DNA from: Pseudomonas sp. PB101
GTDB taxonomy: Bacteria; Pseudomonadota; Gammaproteobacteria; Pseudomonadales; Pseudomonadaceae
Assembly (NCBI RefSeq): GCF_009764265.1
Contig: NZ_RWIR01000053.1
Span: 1 to 64,000, forward strand
DNA: 64,000 nt
Reading direction: 5' to 3'
The notes under the pieces were generated by a model that was not told where the DNA came from, ran no database searches, and worked only from the letters and a program-made list of their open reading frames with translations. Position numbers and translations under genes: made by a program. Within the stretch, counting starts at the first letter, position 1; each line of letters starts with the position of its first letter. This document shows, piece by piece, positions 26,608-34,911 of this stretch.

Positions 26608-26754
26608 TTGAATCCCCTGTGCAGGGCATTGTCCCGGGCAGAATCAAGCAGGCTCGATTCCGGCTATTATTGGCGGGGGATTTTTTGCCGGGGCACCATC
26701 TGATTCAAATCAATAACCGTTATTTCTGCCTCTGCCGAACGGGTGGCAAGTCAA

Positions 26755-27237
26755 TCAATGGTTCATGCAGCGCAAGCGGCCCAGTTCATGTACGTAAAAA
26801 CACACGGCGTCTTTACTCTGGGTCGGGATCAATTCGTAGTTGAGGATGGCGCCTTCTTGCAAGACATATTGGCGCCTGAAGAACAGGTCAGGGGTCTTTT
26901 CAATGGCAAACAGTTCTTTGTCCTGGCTGAGCTTTACGTTGCTGACCTTGATCTGAACGTGGGTTTTGCTTTCCGCGATGATATTCGCCGTGATGGTGGC
27001 ATTGCGGATCTTCTCGTTCAGGCTTTCCAGCGTGGTCCCGGTGAGTCGGCCGTGCCCGATAGTCAAATACTCTTCGGTGTTGAGTTGATTGAGGTCTTCC
27101 AGCCACTGTCGGGTTTTTGTCTGATAGCTGGTGTTTTCCATATAGTGCGAAGGAGAGTAAACAAAGGAGAAAATGCACAGCGCATTGATCAAGGCGATGA
27201 TCGGCCAGTGAACGACCTGTGGAATTCCAAACTTCAT
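26755..27237 (-). CDS. ToxS-like membrane-anchored periplasmic partner
   Basis: A 160-residue protein with one N-terminal membrane helix (about residues 11-27, WPIIALINALCIFSFVY) and a periplasmic region of about 130 residues. The start at 27237 overlaps the ToxR-like gene's stop as ATGA, which matches toxR/toxS-type coupling; longer in-frame starts would run into that gene. Two cysteines near the C-terminus (VCFYV and RLRCMNH) could form a disulphide. I see no direct residue-level ToxS signature; the call rests on topology, size and coupling. ToxS-type proteins bind and stabilise their regulator's periplasmic domain. Confidence 0.55.
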   Translation of the reverse strand: MKFGIPQVVHWPIIALINALCIFSFVYSPSHYMENTSYQTKTRQWLEDLNQLNTEEYLTIGHGRLTGTTLESLNEKIRNATITANIIAESKTHVQIKVSNVKLSQDKELFAIEKTPDLFFRRQYVLQEGAILNYELIPTQSKDAVCFYVHELGRLRCMNH

Positions 27238-28052
27238 AGGGTGACTTCCAGGCATTGGCGAATCATCAAGGCAAGGTCTCTTTCGCTGCTGTTGAGCTGT
27301 AGATTTGCAGTGCTCAGATCCGGACGGATGCACGAAACGGAATAGCTGGCTTTATACAGGTTGATCCAGACCTGGCCTTTCAGGTCTGGCGGCAACTGTT
27401 CGGATTGTTTCGCCGACAGGTTCATCAACGCTTGTGCCTCGGCAATATCATTGCCGACGGCATGAATGACCAATCCATTCTTGTCGATGCTGGAAATTTC
27501 AACTTTTGGCGCGTCGAGGCCGGATTGGAAAACAGTAAAAGCCGCGACTGCCAGCGTAACGATATAGGCGACCCGTTGAGCTTTGGTCATGCGGGTGGAC
27601 TTTTCAGTTGTGCTGCAGGGTGCTGGCGACTCATCGCCAACAGTCGGCGCCAGTTGTTCGGGAATGGCCGCCGATGGCTGCGCAGTTTCCTCTGAAGGTG
27701 CCGGTCTATCTGCCGCATCGACTACAGCATGGCGGTTGAAGCAATAGCCTCTTCGCGGAACAGTCATCAGAATCTCGTGATCGCGACCGTCATTGAGGAT
27801 GTTGCGTAACGAGAATACGGTTTGATTCAAACTGCCGGAAGCAACCACGCGGTCATTCCAGGTGTAGTCGATGATTTCATCGCGGCTTTTAGTGATTCCC
27901 GGCTCCTTGAGCAACAGGTCCAACAGTCGCGATTCAGCCCTGCCCAGCGTGGAATTCTGTACATCTCCATGGGGTGTTGTAATGGTCAGCATGGCGCTGT
28001 CCGGGTCGAACACCGCCACGGCGCCATTTTTCAACTTGAAGGTGTAGCTCAT
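27234..28052 (-). CDS. ToxR/CadC-like membrane-bound winged-helix regulator
   Basis: A 272-residue protein. Residues about 1-108 form an OmpR/ToxR-type winged-helix DNA-binding domain, with LGRAESRLLDLLLKEPGITKSRD, SLNQTVFSLRNIL and TVPRRGYCF. A proline-rich linker follows (about 112-155), then a single membrane helix (about 161-177). A periplasmic domain of about 95 residues contains cysteines in SVSCIRPD and IRQCLEV, which could form a disulphide as in ToxR. It lacks a receiver domain, so signal input is probably direct from the periplasm. It is the first gene of a minus-strand group that includes outer-membrane proteins, as is common for ToxR targets. Targets are unknown. Confidence 0.85.
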   Translation of the reverse strand: MSYTFKLKNGAVAVFDPDSAMLTITTPHGDVQNSTLGRAESRLLDLLLKEPGITKSRDEIIDYTWNDRVVASGSLNQTVFSLRNILNDGRDHEILMTVPRRGYCFNRHAVVDAADRPAPSEETAQPSAAIPEQLAPTVGDESPAPCSTTEKSTRMTKAQRVAYIVTLAVAAFTVFQSGLDAPKVEISSIDKNGLVIHAVGNDIAEAQALMNLSAKQSEQLPPDLKGQVWINLYKASYSVSCIRPDLSTANLQLNSSERDLALMIRQCLEVTL

Positions 28053-28508
28053 AGAAATCTTCCGTTCAGGCGGTACTGGCCTGAGTATAGGGGCCGGATT
28101 TGGCTCGGTACATTCGGGTCCGGGAGGTGAACGAAGAGGGGGCCAGGCGCCAGGAGCGTGCAGTGCGGAAAACAGCCCTGCCTGTCAGAGGTATCGGTTG
28201 AAACAAAGGAAAAGCATTGCCGGATGACCCATGGCTCCTGATTTGGACTGCATGAATAATGCGTGCAATGGATTATCCGCGCTATCCGAAAACTGCAAGC
28301 CCGGGCGGGCGAGTTTGCGTGCAACCCGTTAACGATAACCCGTATGAACCGGATAAACGCGGTCACTTGTAGGAGCCGGCTTGCTGGCGATGGTCGTTAA
28401 CGCTAACGCGTGTAAACAGGATAAACGCGGCGCACTTGAGTCCATCGCCGGCAAGCCGGCTCCTGCAGTTCCCCCGGGGAGGCAGTCGAGGGGCATTGTC
28501 GCCGCTGA
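28053..28508. other. Intergenic region with a REPIN
   Basis: About 456 bases with no credible gene; a 105-codon minus-strand frame here has no ribosome binding site or recognisable product. The part nearest 28053 should hold the ToxR-like promoter. Two short near-repeats (TAAACGCGG, GTTAACG) flank the REPIN at 28368-28468. Confidence 0.6.
28368..28468. repeat. REPIN (two inverted REP palindromes)
   Basis: The left arm starts TGTAGGAGCCGGCTTGCTGG at 28368. The right arm, CCATCGCCGGCAAGCCGG..., ends at 28468. They enclose a spacer of about 50 bases. The arms are inverted copies of the same core as the arms at 48126-48650, with a few mismatches. Confidence 0.85.
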
Positions 28509-28970
28509 TCAGGGTAAAACGTCGTAGCCACGCTGTTGCAGGCAACTGCTATAGACCGAGTTGTTGGCGGTGACGCTTTGCTCGCTCGCAGCAAGATTCT
28601 GCCGGCGCGCCTGGCGTTGCCTGGAAGCCCCGACGACGGCGCCGGCCGCCGCGGTACTGCGTGCCTGGTTCTGGCGATAGTCTTGCCGGGTGTCGTCGTC
28701 GATCTGGTCATAGACCTGTTCATGTTGGCGGCCCCGGACCTCTGCCGCGGTCGCCCCGGCTACGGCGCCGGTGACGGCGCCCTTTGCCCGGCCACCGGAT
28801 GGCACGCTGTTCTGTACCGGATGTTGTGCATTGGCCTGGGATTGGCAGGTACCGGTGTCCTGCTGGATGGTCTGGGAGGTCTGACCTTTGAGGGGAACCA
28901 CCGTCGTCGCCAGGGCACTGGTGCTCGGCAACAGCATCAGCACCGCCAGGGTATGGGCCAGTATTTTCAT
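28509..28970 (-). CDS. Glycine-zipper envelope protein
   Basis: A 153-residue exported protein with a signal peptide (MKILAHTLAVLMLLPSTSALA). A central glycine/alanine zipper is typical of small outer-membrane-associated proteins (GRAKGAVTGAVAGATAAEVRG, later AAAGAVVGASR). The two glycine-rich stretches are separated by a charged, glutamine-rich segment, and the C-terminus has CLQQRGYDV. Glycine-zipper motifs pack against membranes or each other. No enzymatic role can be assigned. It is the downstream neighbour of the DUF3313 lipoprotein, in the same direction. Confidence 0.75.
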   Translation of the reverse strand: MKILAHTLAVLMLLPSTSALATTVVPLKGQTSQTIQQDTGTCQSQANAQHPVQNSVPSGGRAKGAVTGAVAGATAAEVRGRQHEQVYDQIDDDTRQDYRQNQARSTAAAGAVVGASRQRQARRQNLAASEQSVTANNSVYSSCLQQRGYDVLP

Positions 28971-29073
28971 CGTCGGGTCTCACGTCAGGCGTGGGCACGG
29001 CTGACGGTTTGTCAGGGAAGAAATGTGTGCGAAACCCCACGCCGTTGCGCATGCGATGGGGTTTATCCGGGCA

Positions 29074-29754
29074 TCAACGCTTGAGGAGCAGGGCCTGCAT
29101 ATCGTCCGTCATGCCTTTGAGCGCGACCTTGAAGTCACTGGCAAGCACCGGTTGCTGGGCATTGTCGAGCGTCGCGCCGAACACCTTGCGAACGACCTTG
29201 GCCACCGGCAGACCGGTTTTCGCGTCGATCAGGTTGGCTTCGATGTACATCTCGGCAGTCTGGTCGCGATGCCCGGTGGCTGCTTGTGTCGCCCCGACAA
29301 TGGCGCCGATGGGAACGGCTTCATACCAGTGCATGCCTTCGTTGTTGGCGCTGACGTGGGTGATCGCCGCTTGCAGGATCAGCGACCGTGAGTCGGTTGG
29401 CGCCAGCTGCGGATAAGGGACGATCGCGTAGCGATGGGCGAAGGCGCTCTTGACGCTGTTGCTGGCCATCAATTGCAGGTCCTGCAGCGTCTTCAGGCTG
29501 ACGCGTGCGGTCGGCTGCGGCGACGGATACAGTTCCATCTGCCTGAACACCACGGTTGAATACGCGCGAGGGTCGAACCCCGGTGACACCCAGCGCAAGA
29601 CCTTCTGCTCACTTGGCGTAGTTTGCTCCTCCAGGCCCTGGTAGTTGCCCAGGAAACCCGAGTATTGCTCTTGCTGCGCCACTTTCGAGACGCAGCCGAC
29701 CTGAAATACACAGCTCAATGCGATACCCGCAATCCATTTATTCGACATGCCCAT
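29074..29754 (-). CDS. DUF3313-type lipoprotein
   Basis: A 226-residue lipoprotein with signal peptide ending FQVGC (lipobox). The mature part shows the family pattern: YSGFLGNY near the start, WVSPGFDPRAYSTVVF, then an alpha/beta region with TYPE-like conserved segments and LILQAAITHV. The start is uncertain between ATG 29754 and ATG 29748. An upstream TTG at 29769 is unlikely. Function of the family is unknown. It is 103 bp upstream of the glycine-zipper gene and may share its transcript, suggesting an envelope role. Confidence 0.75.
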   Translation of the reverse strand: MGMSNKWIAGIALSCVFQVGCVSKVAQQEQYSGFLGNYQGLEEQTTPSEQKVLRWVSPGFDPRAYSTVVFRQMELYPSPQPTARVSLKTLQDLQLMASNSVKSAFAHRYAIVPYPQLAPTDSRSLILQAAITHVSANNEGMHWYEAVPIGAIVGATQAATGHRDQTAEMYIEANLIDAKTGLPVAKVVRKVFGATLDNAQQPVLASDFKVALKGMTDDMQALLLKR

Positions 29755-29979
29755 GTGTTTGCTTCTCAAGTGATTAAAGTTGTCATTCGGGTACAGGTGC
29801 TTGCACGCCGGTCAATGCGGGCCGGATGCTGCCTGCGGCGGGGGAATAATCCGAATCAATAACTCTCAAAAACCGTTAAACACACGCCCGCCGAGTGGTC
29901 GGGCCGTATTGCACTTCGATCACAGTTGCCTACGCTAACTCCTTGCAACACCGGTTTTGGTGTCTACAGGTGAGTGAGA

Positions 29980-30801
29980 ATGGATGTGAAAGTACGATGG
30001 ATGGGCTCCGCGTCGACAGTCGTCGTTGCGTTGGGTCTCATGCCGCTGGCTCAGGCCGAGGATTCTGCTGAACTGGCGAAGAAGGCCCTCAACCCGGTCG
30101 CGGCGATGTACAGCCTGCCGGTGCAATACAACTGGGACCAGAAAATGGGGCCGACCGGCGAGGGCATGCACAGCGTGACCAATATCCAGCCCGTGCTGCC
30201 GTTTGCCCTGAACGAGGACTGGAATCTCATTTCCCGCACCATTCTGCCGATCATCGACCAGCACGGCCTGGCCCCCGATGGTGCGGCGGACAAGTCCGGC
30301 ACCGGCGATATCACCCAGAGTTTTTTCTTCTCGCCCACCAAGCCCACTGAGAGTGGCTGGATACTCGGCGCCGGCCCGGCGTTGCTGATTCCCACCGGCA
30401 GCGACGAATTGCTCGGCAACGAGCAATGGGGGCTGGGCCCGACTGCGGTGGCGTTGAAGCAGTCCAATGGCTGGACCCGAGGCATTCTGGCCAACCATAT
30501 CTGGGGCCTGGACGGCAGCCCGCCGGACGACAAGGAAAAGGTCAACGAGACCTTCCTGCAGCCGTTCCTCTCGTACACCACCAGTACCCTGACGACCTAT
30601 GGGGTCAACACCGAATCGACTTACAATTGGCAATCTCGGGAATGGTCGGTGCCCGTCAACCTGACGGTCACCCAACTGCTGAAGATCGGCGGCCAGCCGC
30701 TGACGGTGCAGGCCGGCCCGCGCTACTGGCTCGACAGCCCGGAAGACGGCCCGCAAGGGTGGGGCTTTCGCGCCGCAGTGACCTTACTGTTCCCGCGCTG
30801 A
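29980..30801 (+). CDS. MetA-pathway/transporter-like outer-membrane protein
   Basis: A 273-residue protein beginning with signal peptide MDVKVRWMGSASTVVVALGLMPLAQA. The remainder is a run of amphipathic beta-strands separated by short turns (TNIQPVLPFALNEDWNLISRTILPIIDQ, GWILGAGPALLIPTGS, GILANHIWGLDG). It ends in AAVTLLFPR, as in outer-membrane transporters of the phenol-degradation MetA family. The ATG at 29980 is preferred to a GTG at 29974. It has no neighbouring catabolic genes, so the transported compound is unknown. The upstream 225 bp contains no other gene. Confidence 0.75.
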   Translation: MDVKVRWMGSASTVVVALGLMPLAQAEDSAELAKKALNPVAAMYSLPVQYNWDQKMGPTGEGMHSVTNIQPVLPFALNEDWNLISRTILPIIDQHGLAPDGAADKSGTGDITQSFFFSPTKPTESGWILGAGPALLIPTGSDELLGNEQWGLGPTAVALKQSNGWTRGILANHIWGLDGSPPDDKEKVNETFLQPFLSYTTSTLTTYGVNTESTYNWQSREWSVPVNLTVTQLLKIGGQPLTVQAGPRYWLDSPEDGPQGWGFRAAVTLLFPR

Positions 30802-30847
30802 GGCGCGTTTTTGTCATGCGCCCGGCATGATCAAGAGGAGGCACGGC

Positions 30848-31240
30848 ATGGACCGATTCACCGGCGGTTGTCTGTGCGGCAAGGTGCGAATCGTCGCATC
30901 GGGGCGCCCGTTCCGGGTTGGCGTCTGTCACTGCCTCGATTGCCGCAAGCATCATGGCGCACTGTTTCACGCCTCCGCGATATTTCATCAGGATGCCGTG
31001 ACGGTCGAAGGCGAAACACGTGACTATGCCGGCCGGCATTTCTGCCCGCACTGCGGTTCGTCGGTGTTTGCGCGCAGTGCAGACGAAGTCGAGGTGAACC
31101 TCGGATCCCTGGATGCCCCTGACCAGCTGACGCCCACCTACGAGAGCTGGATGGTGCGTCGCGAGGCCTGGTTGCCGGCTTTTCCTTTTAAACGACGCTA
31201 CGAGGGCGATCGGGACTCCACGGGGCGCCTTGAGGACTAG
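30848..31240 (+). CDS. GFA-family zinc protein
   Basis: A 130-residue cytoplasmic protein of the glutathione-dependent formaldehyde-activating (GFA) family, named for formaldehyde but with varied or unknown activities. It has the GFA cysteine sets GGCLCGKV, CHCLDCRKHHG and FCPHCGSSVF, which should bind zinc. The start ATG at 30848 follows AGGAGG by about 7 bases; an in-frame ATG 7 codons earlier lacks this. It is one of two GFA genes in the window (the other at 44902) but they are clearly different sequences. No formaldehyde genes are nearby. Confidence 0.88.
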   Translation: MDRFTGGCLCGKVRIVASGRPFRVGVCHCLDCRKHHGALFHASAIFHQDAVTVEGETRDYAGRHFCPHCGSSVFARSADEVEVNLGSLDAPDQLTPTYESWMVRREAWLPAFPFKRRYEGDRDSTGRLED

Positions 31241-31351
31241 CGGGCACAAACCCTATCGAATGCGTCGATGTGTTTAAGCAACATTTCACGGTTTTTTCGA
31301 TAACGCCATGTCGCGATAATCCGCCTTCGAAAATGGCGGGAGGACAGCGGG

Positions 31352-31900
31352 ATGGCGAAGCAAGGAAGTTACACCGGTACAGCCAAGTGGCTGCATTGGG
31401 GCATGGCACTGATCTGGCTGGGTGCCTGGGTCATCGGGATCGTGGCCACGCATTGGCGCGACGAGTTCAATGCGCACCATGAGCTCACCTACTTGCACAA
31501 GGCGATGGCCAGCACGCTGCTGTTTCTCATCGTCGTGCGTATCGCCTGGCGCTTGAGTCACCCGGCCCCGGCGCTACCCGACTCGATGAGCCGGACCATG
31601 AAGCGTGGCGCGCTGGTCGGGCATGTGCTGCTGTATGCCGTGGCCTTGATCGGGCTGCCGTTGTCCGGCTGGTACTGGAGCTCGGTCGCCGACAAACCCA
31701 TCATGGTGGCGTCGCTGTTCATGCTGCCGCCCATCGTCGCCCCCGACGAGAGCCTGTACGATCTGGCCAAGGCGGTGCATACCTACACGGCCTGGGTGTG
31801 TGGCGCCCTGGTGGGCGGCCATCTGCTGGTTGCCCTCAAGCATCACTTCGTTGAAAAGGATGATGTGCTCAAGGGCATGCTGCCCGCACGCAAGCACTGA
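31352..31900 (+). CDS. Cytochrome b561 family protein
   Basis: A 182-residue inner-membrane b-type cytochrome with four membrane helices. Histidines in KWLHWGMAL (residue 15), ELTYLHKAMA (residue 49), VHTYTAWV and GGHLLVALKHHF are placed for two haem b groups. Family members pass electrons between quinone and other carriers, or dismutate superoxide. The ATG at 31352 has GGAGGA upstream. It has no accessory gene beside it, in common with stand-alone CybB-like proteins. The 111-bp gap from the GFA gene leaves cotranscription open. Confidence 0.88.
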   Translation: MAKQGSYTGTAKWLHWGMALIWLGAWVIGIVATHWRDEFNAHHELTYLHKAMASTLLFLIVVRIAWRLSHPAPALPDSMSRTMKRGALVGHVLLYAVALIGLPLSGWYWSSVADKPIMVASLFMLPPIVAPDESLYDLAKAVHTYTAWVCGALVGGHLLVALKHHFVEKDDVLKGMLPARKH

Positions 31901-31941
31901 TTGTCCTGTGGCCGCCAGGCCAGGGCCACGCAGAGCCCGCG

Positions 31942-32748
31942 CTAAACGAACCTCGAACGCAGCTGCGCCGGGCTCACTCCAAGGCGTTGCCTGAAGGTGG
32001 TCGCCATGTGCGCCTGGGAATTGAAGCCGCAGGCGTAGGCGATTTCCGCCAGGGTCGCCGTCGAGTCGCGCATCAGGGCCCGGGCCTTGGCCAGGCGCCG
32101 GTCGATCAGGTAGCCATGGGGGCTTTTGCCGGTGGCGTTTTTGAAGGCCCGCATGAAATAACCTTCGGACAATCCAAGCAGGCCCGCCATCGCCGGAACG
32201 CTCAGCGGGCCATCCAGGCCAGCGTCGATGAACTCGTCGAGCAAGCGCATGCGGCTGCCGGTTATCGAACCATGGGGCGGTGTCGACACGGCTTCGCCAG
32301 CCGTTGCGCGCTCGGACAATGCCAGCGCCCAGGCCTCCCAATCGTCCTCTACGCCTGCGTGCAACAGCGCGGCGCGCATTCGCCAGGCGAGGGCGGTGGC
32401 CTGTGGATCGATGCGATTGTTGAAGGCGCGATCCCCCACCAACGCCACACTGTCGGTGCGTATCACCCGCAGGTACTCACCGCCTGTGGCTGATTCGGAC
32501 AACACATCACAGCCGGCGGGGACAAACGCCAGGCCGTTGGGCATGGCATCGAAGGGATGGACCCGGTCGCTGCCGATCGCGTGCAGGCCGCGCTGGCTGT
32601 CGAAGGCAAAGCCGATTCCTGCCTGAGATGCTACATATCGGGTCGCGTAGGCGCGGCCGGGCAGCAACTCTATCGCCCATGGGCCGGCCTCGATGCGACG
32701 GACCGGTTCGGGCACAAGCTTGGGTGGCAGGCGGTTTCGATGGCTCAT
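31942..32748 (-). CDS. AraC-family transcriptional regulator
   Basis: A 268-residue regulator. The first 160 residues form a sensing domain. The C-terminal helix-turn-helix pair is complete: LSVPAMAGLLGLSEGYFMRAFKN for the first unit, and AEIAYACGFNSQAHMATTFRQRLG for the second. Of the possible starts, ATG 32748 gives the shortest consistent protein; ATG 32757 is also possible, and a TTG at 32778 is unlikely. It is divergent from the dehydratase gene at 32852, leaving 103 bp for shared promoters, so it likely controls that gene. The inducer is unknown. Confidence 0.88.
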   Translation of the reverse strand: MSHRNRLPPKLVPEPVRRIEAGPWAIELLPGRAYATRYVASQAGIGFAFDSQRGLHAIGSDRVHPFDAMPNGLAFVPAGCDVLSESATGGEYLRVIRTDSVALVGDRAFNNRIDPQATALAWRMRAALLHAGVEDDWEAWALALSERATAGEAVSTPPHGSITGSRMRLLDEFIDAGLDGPLSVPAMAGLLGLSEGYFMRAFKNATGKSPHGYLIDRRLAKARALMRDSTATLAEIAYACGFNSQAHMATTFRQRLGVSPAQLRSRFV

Positions 32749-32851
32749 GAACACCATAGTAATGAAGAGGGGGCGCAAAAGTCAGGTCGGTTTTTTGAAA
32801 GCCCAGGTATTGCACGGGGGCCAGACTGGGCAAAATCCCCGGGAGACGCTC

Positions 32852-33808
32852 ATGCACAAACTGACTCGCGACGACATCGAACAGGCCGCACGCCACGTTT
32901 ATCAGGTAATGCCTGCCACTGCCCAGTACGCCTGGCCGTTGCTGGCCAGGCGCCTGGGTTGCACGGTGTGGGTCAAGCACGAAAATCACACGCCTACCGG
33001 TGCATTCAAAGTGCGCGGCGGTATCACCTTCTTGCACTGGCTCAAGCGCGAGCACCCGGGCGTGAAGGGCATCGTCAGCGCTACCCGCGGCAACCATGGC
33101 CAGAGCCTGGCGCTGGCGGCGGGCGCAGTGGGTTTGCGCGCATTGATCGTGGTGCCGCAAGGCAACTCGCTGGAAAAGAACAATGCCATGCGGGGCTTTG
33201 GCGCCGAAGTGGTCGAGTATGGCCGGGATTTCGACGAGGCCCGTGAAGAGGCGGCACGCCTTGCGCAAGTACACGACCTGTTCCTGGTGCCGCCGTTCCA
33301 CACCGAGCTGGTCAAGGGCGTCGCCACCTATGCACTGGAGCTGTTCAACGCAGCGCCGGACCTGGACACCGTCTATGTACCGATTGGCTGTGGATCGGGG
33401 ATTTGTGGCGTGATCGCCGCCCGCGATGCGCTGGGCCTGAAAACACAGGTGGTGGGCGTGGTTTCCACAGAGGCGGCGGCCGCGCAGTTATCGTTCGACA
33501 CCGGCGCCCTGCGCGAAACCGCCTCGGCAAACACCTTTGCCGACGGACTGGCCGTACGCAAGCCGGTGCCTGAAGCCTTTGCCGTCTACTCGCAAGGTGC
33601 GACGCGGATTGTAGCGGTGAGTGACGCGCAGATCGCCGAGGCCATGCGCGTGTATTACACCGATACCCACAACCTGGCCGAAGGGGCGGGTGCCGCGGCG
33701 CTGGCGGCACTGATTGCCGAGCGTGAGGCCATGTCCGGCAAAAAGGTAGGGGTGATCCTGTCCGGTGGCAACGTCGACAGATCGGTGTATGCGCACGTGA
33801 TTGCGTAA
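32852..33808 (+). CDS. PLP-dependent serine/threonine dehydratase family enzyme
   Basis: A 318-residue cytoplasmic enzyme of the fold-type II PLP family, expected to deaminate a hydroxy-amino acid such as serine, threonine or hydroxyaspartate. The PLP lysine is in PTGAFKVRGG (K53). A glycine-rich phosphate loop (GCGSGICGVI) and the later SGGNVD complete the cofactor site. There is no ACT regulatory domain, so it is shorter than biosynthetic IlvA and more like EutB or hydroxyaspartate dehydratases. The ATG at 32852 replaces a much longer frame that would overlap the divergent AraC gene. Substrate cannot be fixed from sequence. Confidence 0.88.
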   Translation: MHKLTRDDIEQAARHVYQVMPATAQYAWPLLARRLGCTVWVKHENHTPTGAFKVRGGITFLHWLKREHPGVKGIVSATRGNHGQSLALAAGAVGLRALIVVPQGNSLEKNNAMRGFGAEVVEYGRDFDEAREEAARLAQVHDLFLVPPFHTELVKGVATYALELFNAAPDLDTVYVPIGCGSGICGVIAARDALGLKTQVVGVVSTEAAAAQLSFDTGALRETASANTFADGLAVRKPVPEAFAVYSQGATRIVAVSDAQIAEAMRVYYTDTHNLAEGAGAAALAALIAEREAMSGKKVGVILSGGNVDRSVYAHVIA

Positions 33809-33919
33809 GGAGCGCCATGACCCTGGTCGCATAAATTTGAAATGCACGGCGTTGCCCGACACAATCGCGCCCCGATCCGGCCAAAGGCGCCGGACGTTCG
33901 TGGTGAGAAGGGGCCGCAG

Positions 33920-34615
33920 TTGAACGAACAGACATTGTCCATGCGCCTGGAGCGTGTGGCGGCACATGTGCCGGCCGGTGCGCGCCTGGCCGATATCGGC
34001 TCGGATCACGGCTACCTGCCGGTGGCGTTGATGCGCCGTGGCGTCATTACCGCAGCGGTGGCCGGCGAGGTGGCGTTGACGCCGTTCCACGCGGCCAACC
34101 GCACCGTGCGCGAAAACGACCTGGATCAACAAATCACCGTGCGCCTGGCCAACGGCCTGGCGGCCATCGAGCCGGGTGACGGGATCACCGCGATCAGTAT
34201 CTGCGGCATGGGCGGCGAAACGATCCGCGACATCCTCGACAGCGGCAAGGCCTGCCTGAGCGGTGAAGAACGCCTGATCCTGCAACCCAACGGCGGCGAG
34301 CAGCCACTGCGTCTGTGGCTGATGGACAATGGCTATCGCATTCTCTGCGAGGAACTGCTGCGGGAAAATCGTTTCGACTACGAAATCATCGTCGCCGAAC
34401 GCGCCGGGCCGGTGATCTACACCGCCCAGGAGCTGTACTTCGGTCCTTTGCAGATGCAGGCCCGCAGCCCGGCGTTCCTGTCCAAGTGGCAGCGCAAGCT
34501 GCGCCAGAAGCACAAGACCCTGAGCCAGTTTGCCGGGGCGCAACGCGCCGTGCCCGAGCAAAAGGTGCAGGACCTCGCGCGTGAGGTGCAGTGGATCAAC
34601 CAGTTGCTGGCTTGA
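33920..34615 (+). CDS. trmK: tRNA (adenine22-N1)-methyltransferase-like protein, TrmK
   Basis: A 231-residue SAM-dependent methyltransferase of the TrmK family, which modifies A22 of tRNAs in bacteria. The SAM motif is LADIGSDHGYLPVALM, with SICGMGGETI and LQPNGGEQPLRLWL further on. The C-terminal third is helical and basic (KWQRKLRQKHKTL), as in the family. The likely start is TTG at 33920, giving MNEQTLSMRLERV..., with AAGGGG upstream; an in-frame ATG at 33842 would add 26 residues of low-quality sequence. It is 111 bp after the dehydratase gene. Function is inferred from family. Confidence 0.85.
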   Translation: MNEQTLSMRLERVAAHVPAGARLADIGSDHGYLPVALMRRGVITAAVAGEVALTPFHAANRTVRENDLDQQITVRLANGLAAIEPGDGITAISICGMGGETIRDILDSGKACLSGEERLILQPNGGEQPLRLWLMDNGYRILCEELLRENRFDYEIIVAERAGPVIYTAQELYFGPLQMQARSPAFLSKWQRKLRQKHKTLSQFAGAQRAVPEQKVQDLAREVQWINQLLA

Positions 34616-34639
34616 GCCCGTTGCGCAGGGTAGGCCGCT

Positions 34640-34795
34640 TCAGTTTGCCGACACCAGTTTCAGGCCAACGATGCCGGCCACGATGACCCCGATGCAAAGG
34701 ATCCGCGGCGGTGCCATGGAGTCGCCGAGCAGGGCTATGCCCAGGATCGCCGTGCCTACCGCGCCGATGCCGGTCCATACGGCATAGGCCGAACA
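34640..34795 (-). pseudogene. C-terminal remnant of an SMR-family (SugE/EmrE type) efflux protein
   Basis: A minus-strand frame encodes about 50 residues matching the second half of small multidrug resistance proteins: AYAVWTGIGAVGTAILG, LLGDSMAPPRIL and VIVAGIVGLKLVS, ending in TGA at 34640. The first two membrane helices and the essential N-terminal glutamate are absent, replaced by unrelated sequence upstream of 34795. SMR proteins are about 105 residues. It therefore cannot form a working transporter. It lies between trmK and DUF2252. Confidence 0.8.
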
Positions 34796-34911
34796 CCGCG
34801 ACATGCTGATTTTCGACACCGATCCGTGCTCGCTCATCGATGCACTCGAGCAGTGGCAAGCGCCGGCCATAACCAAATGGATTGGCCTTTGAAGTCGATG
34901 GATCGGCCTGG

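Noticed and set aside
28049..28366. A 105-codon minus-strand frame before the ToxR-like gene
   Set aside because: No ribosome binding site, no conserved features, and it overlaps the regulator promoter.
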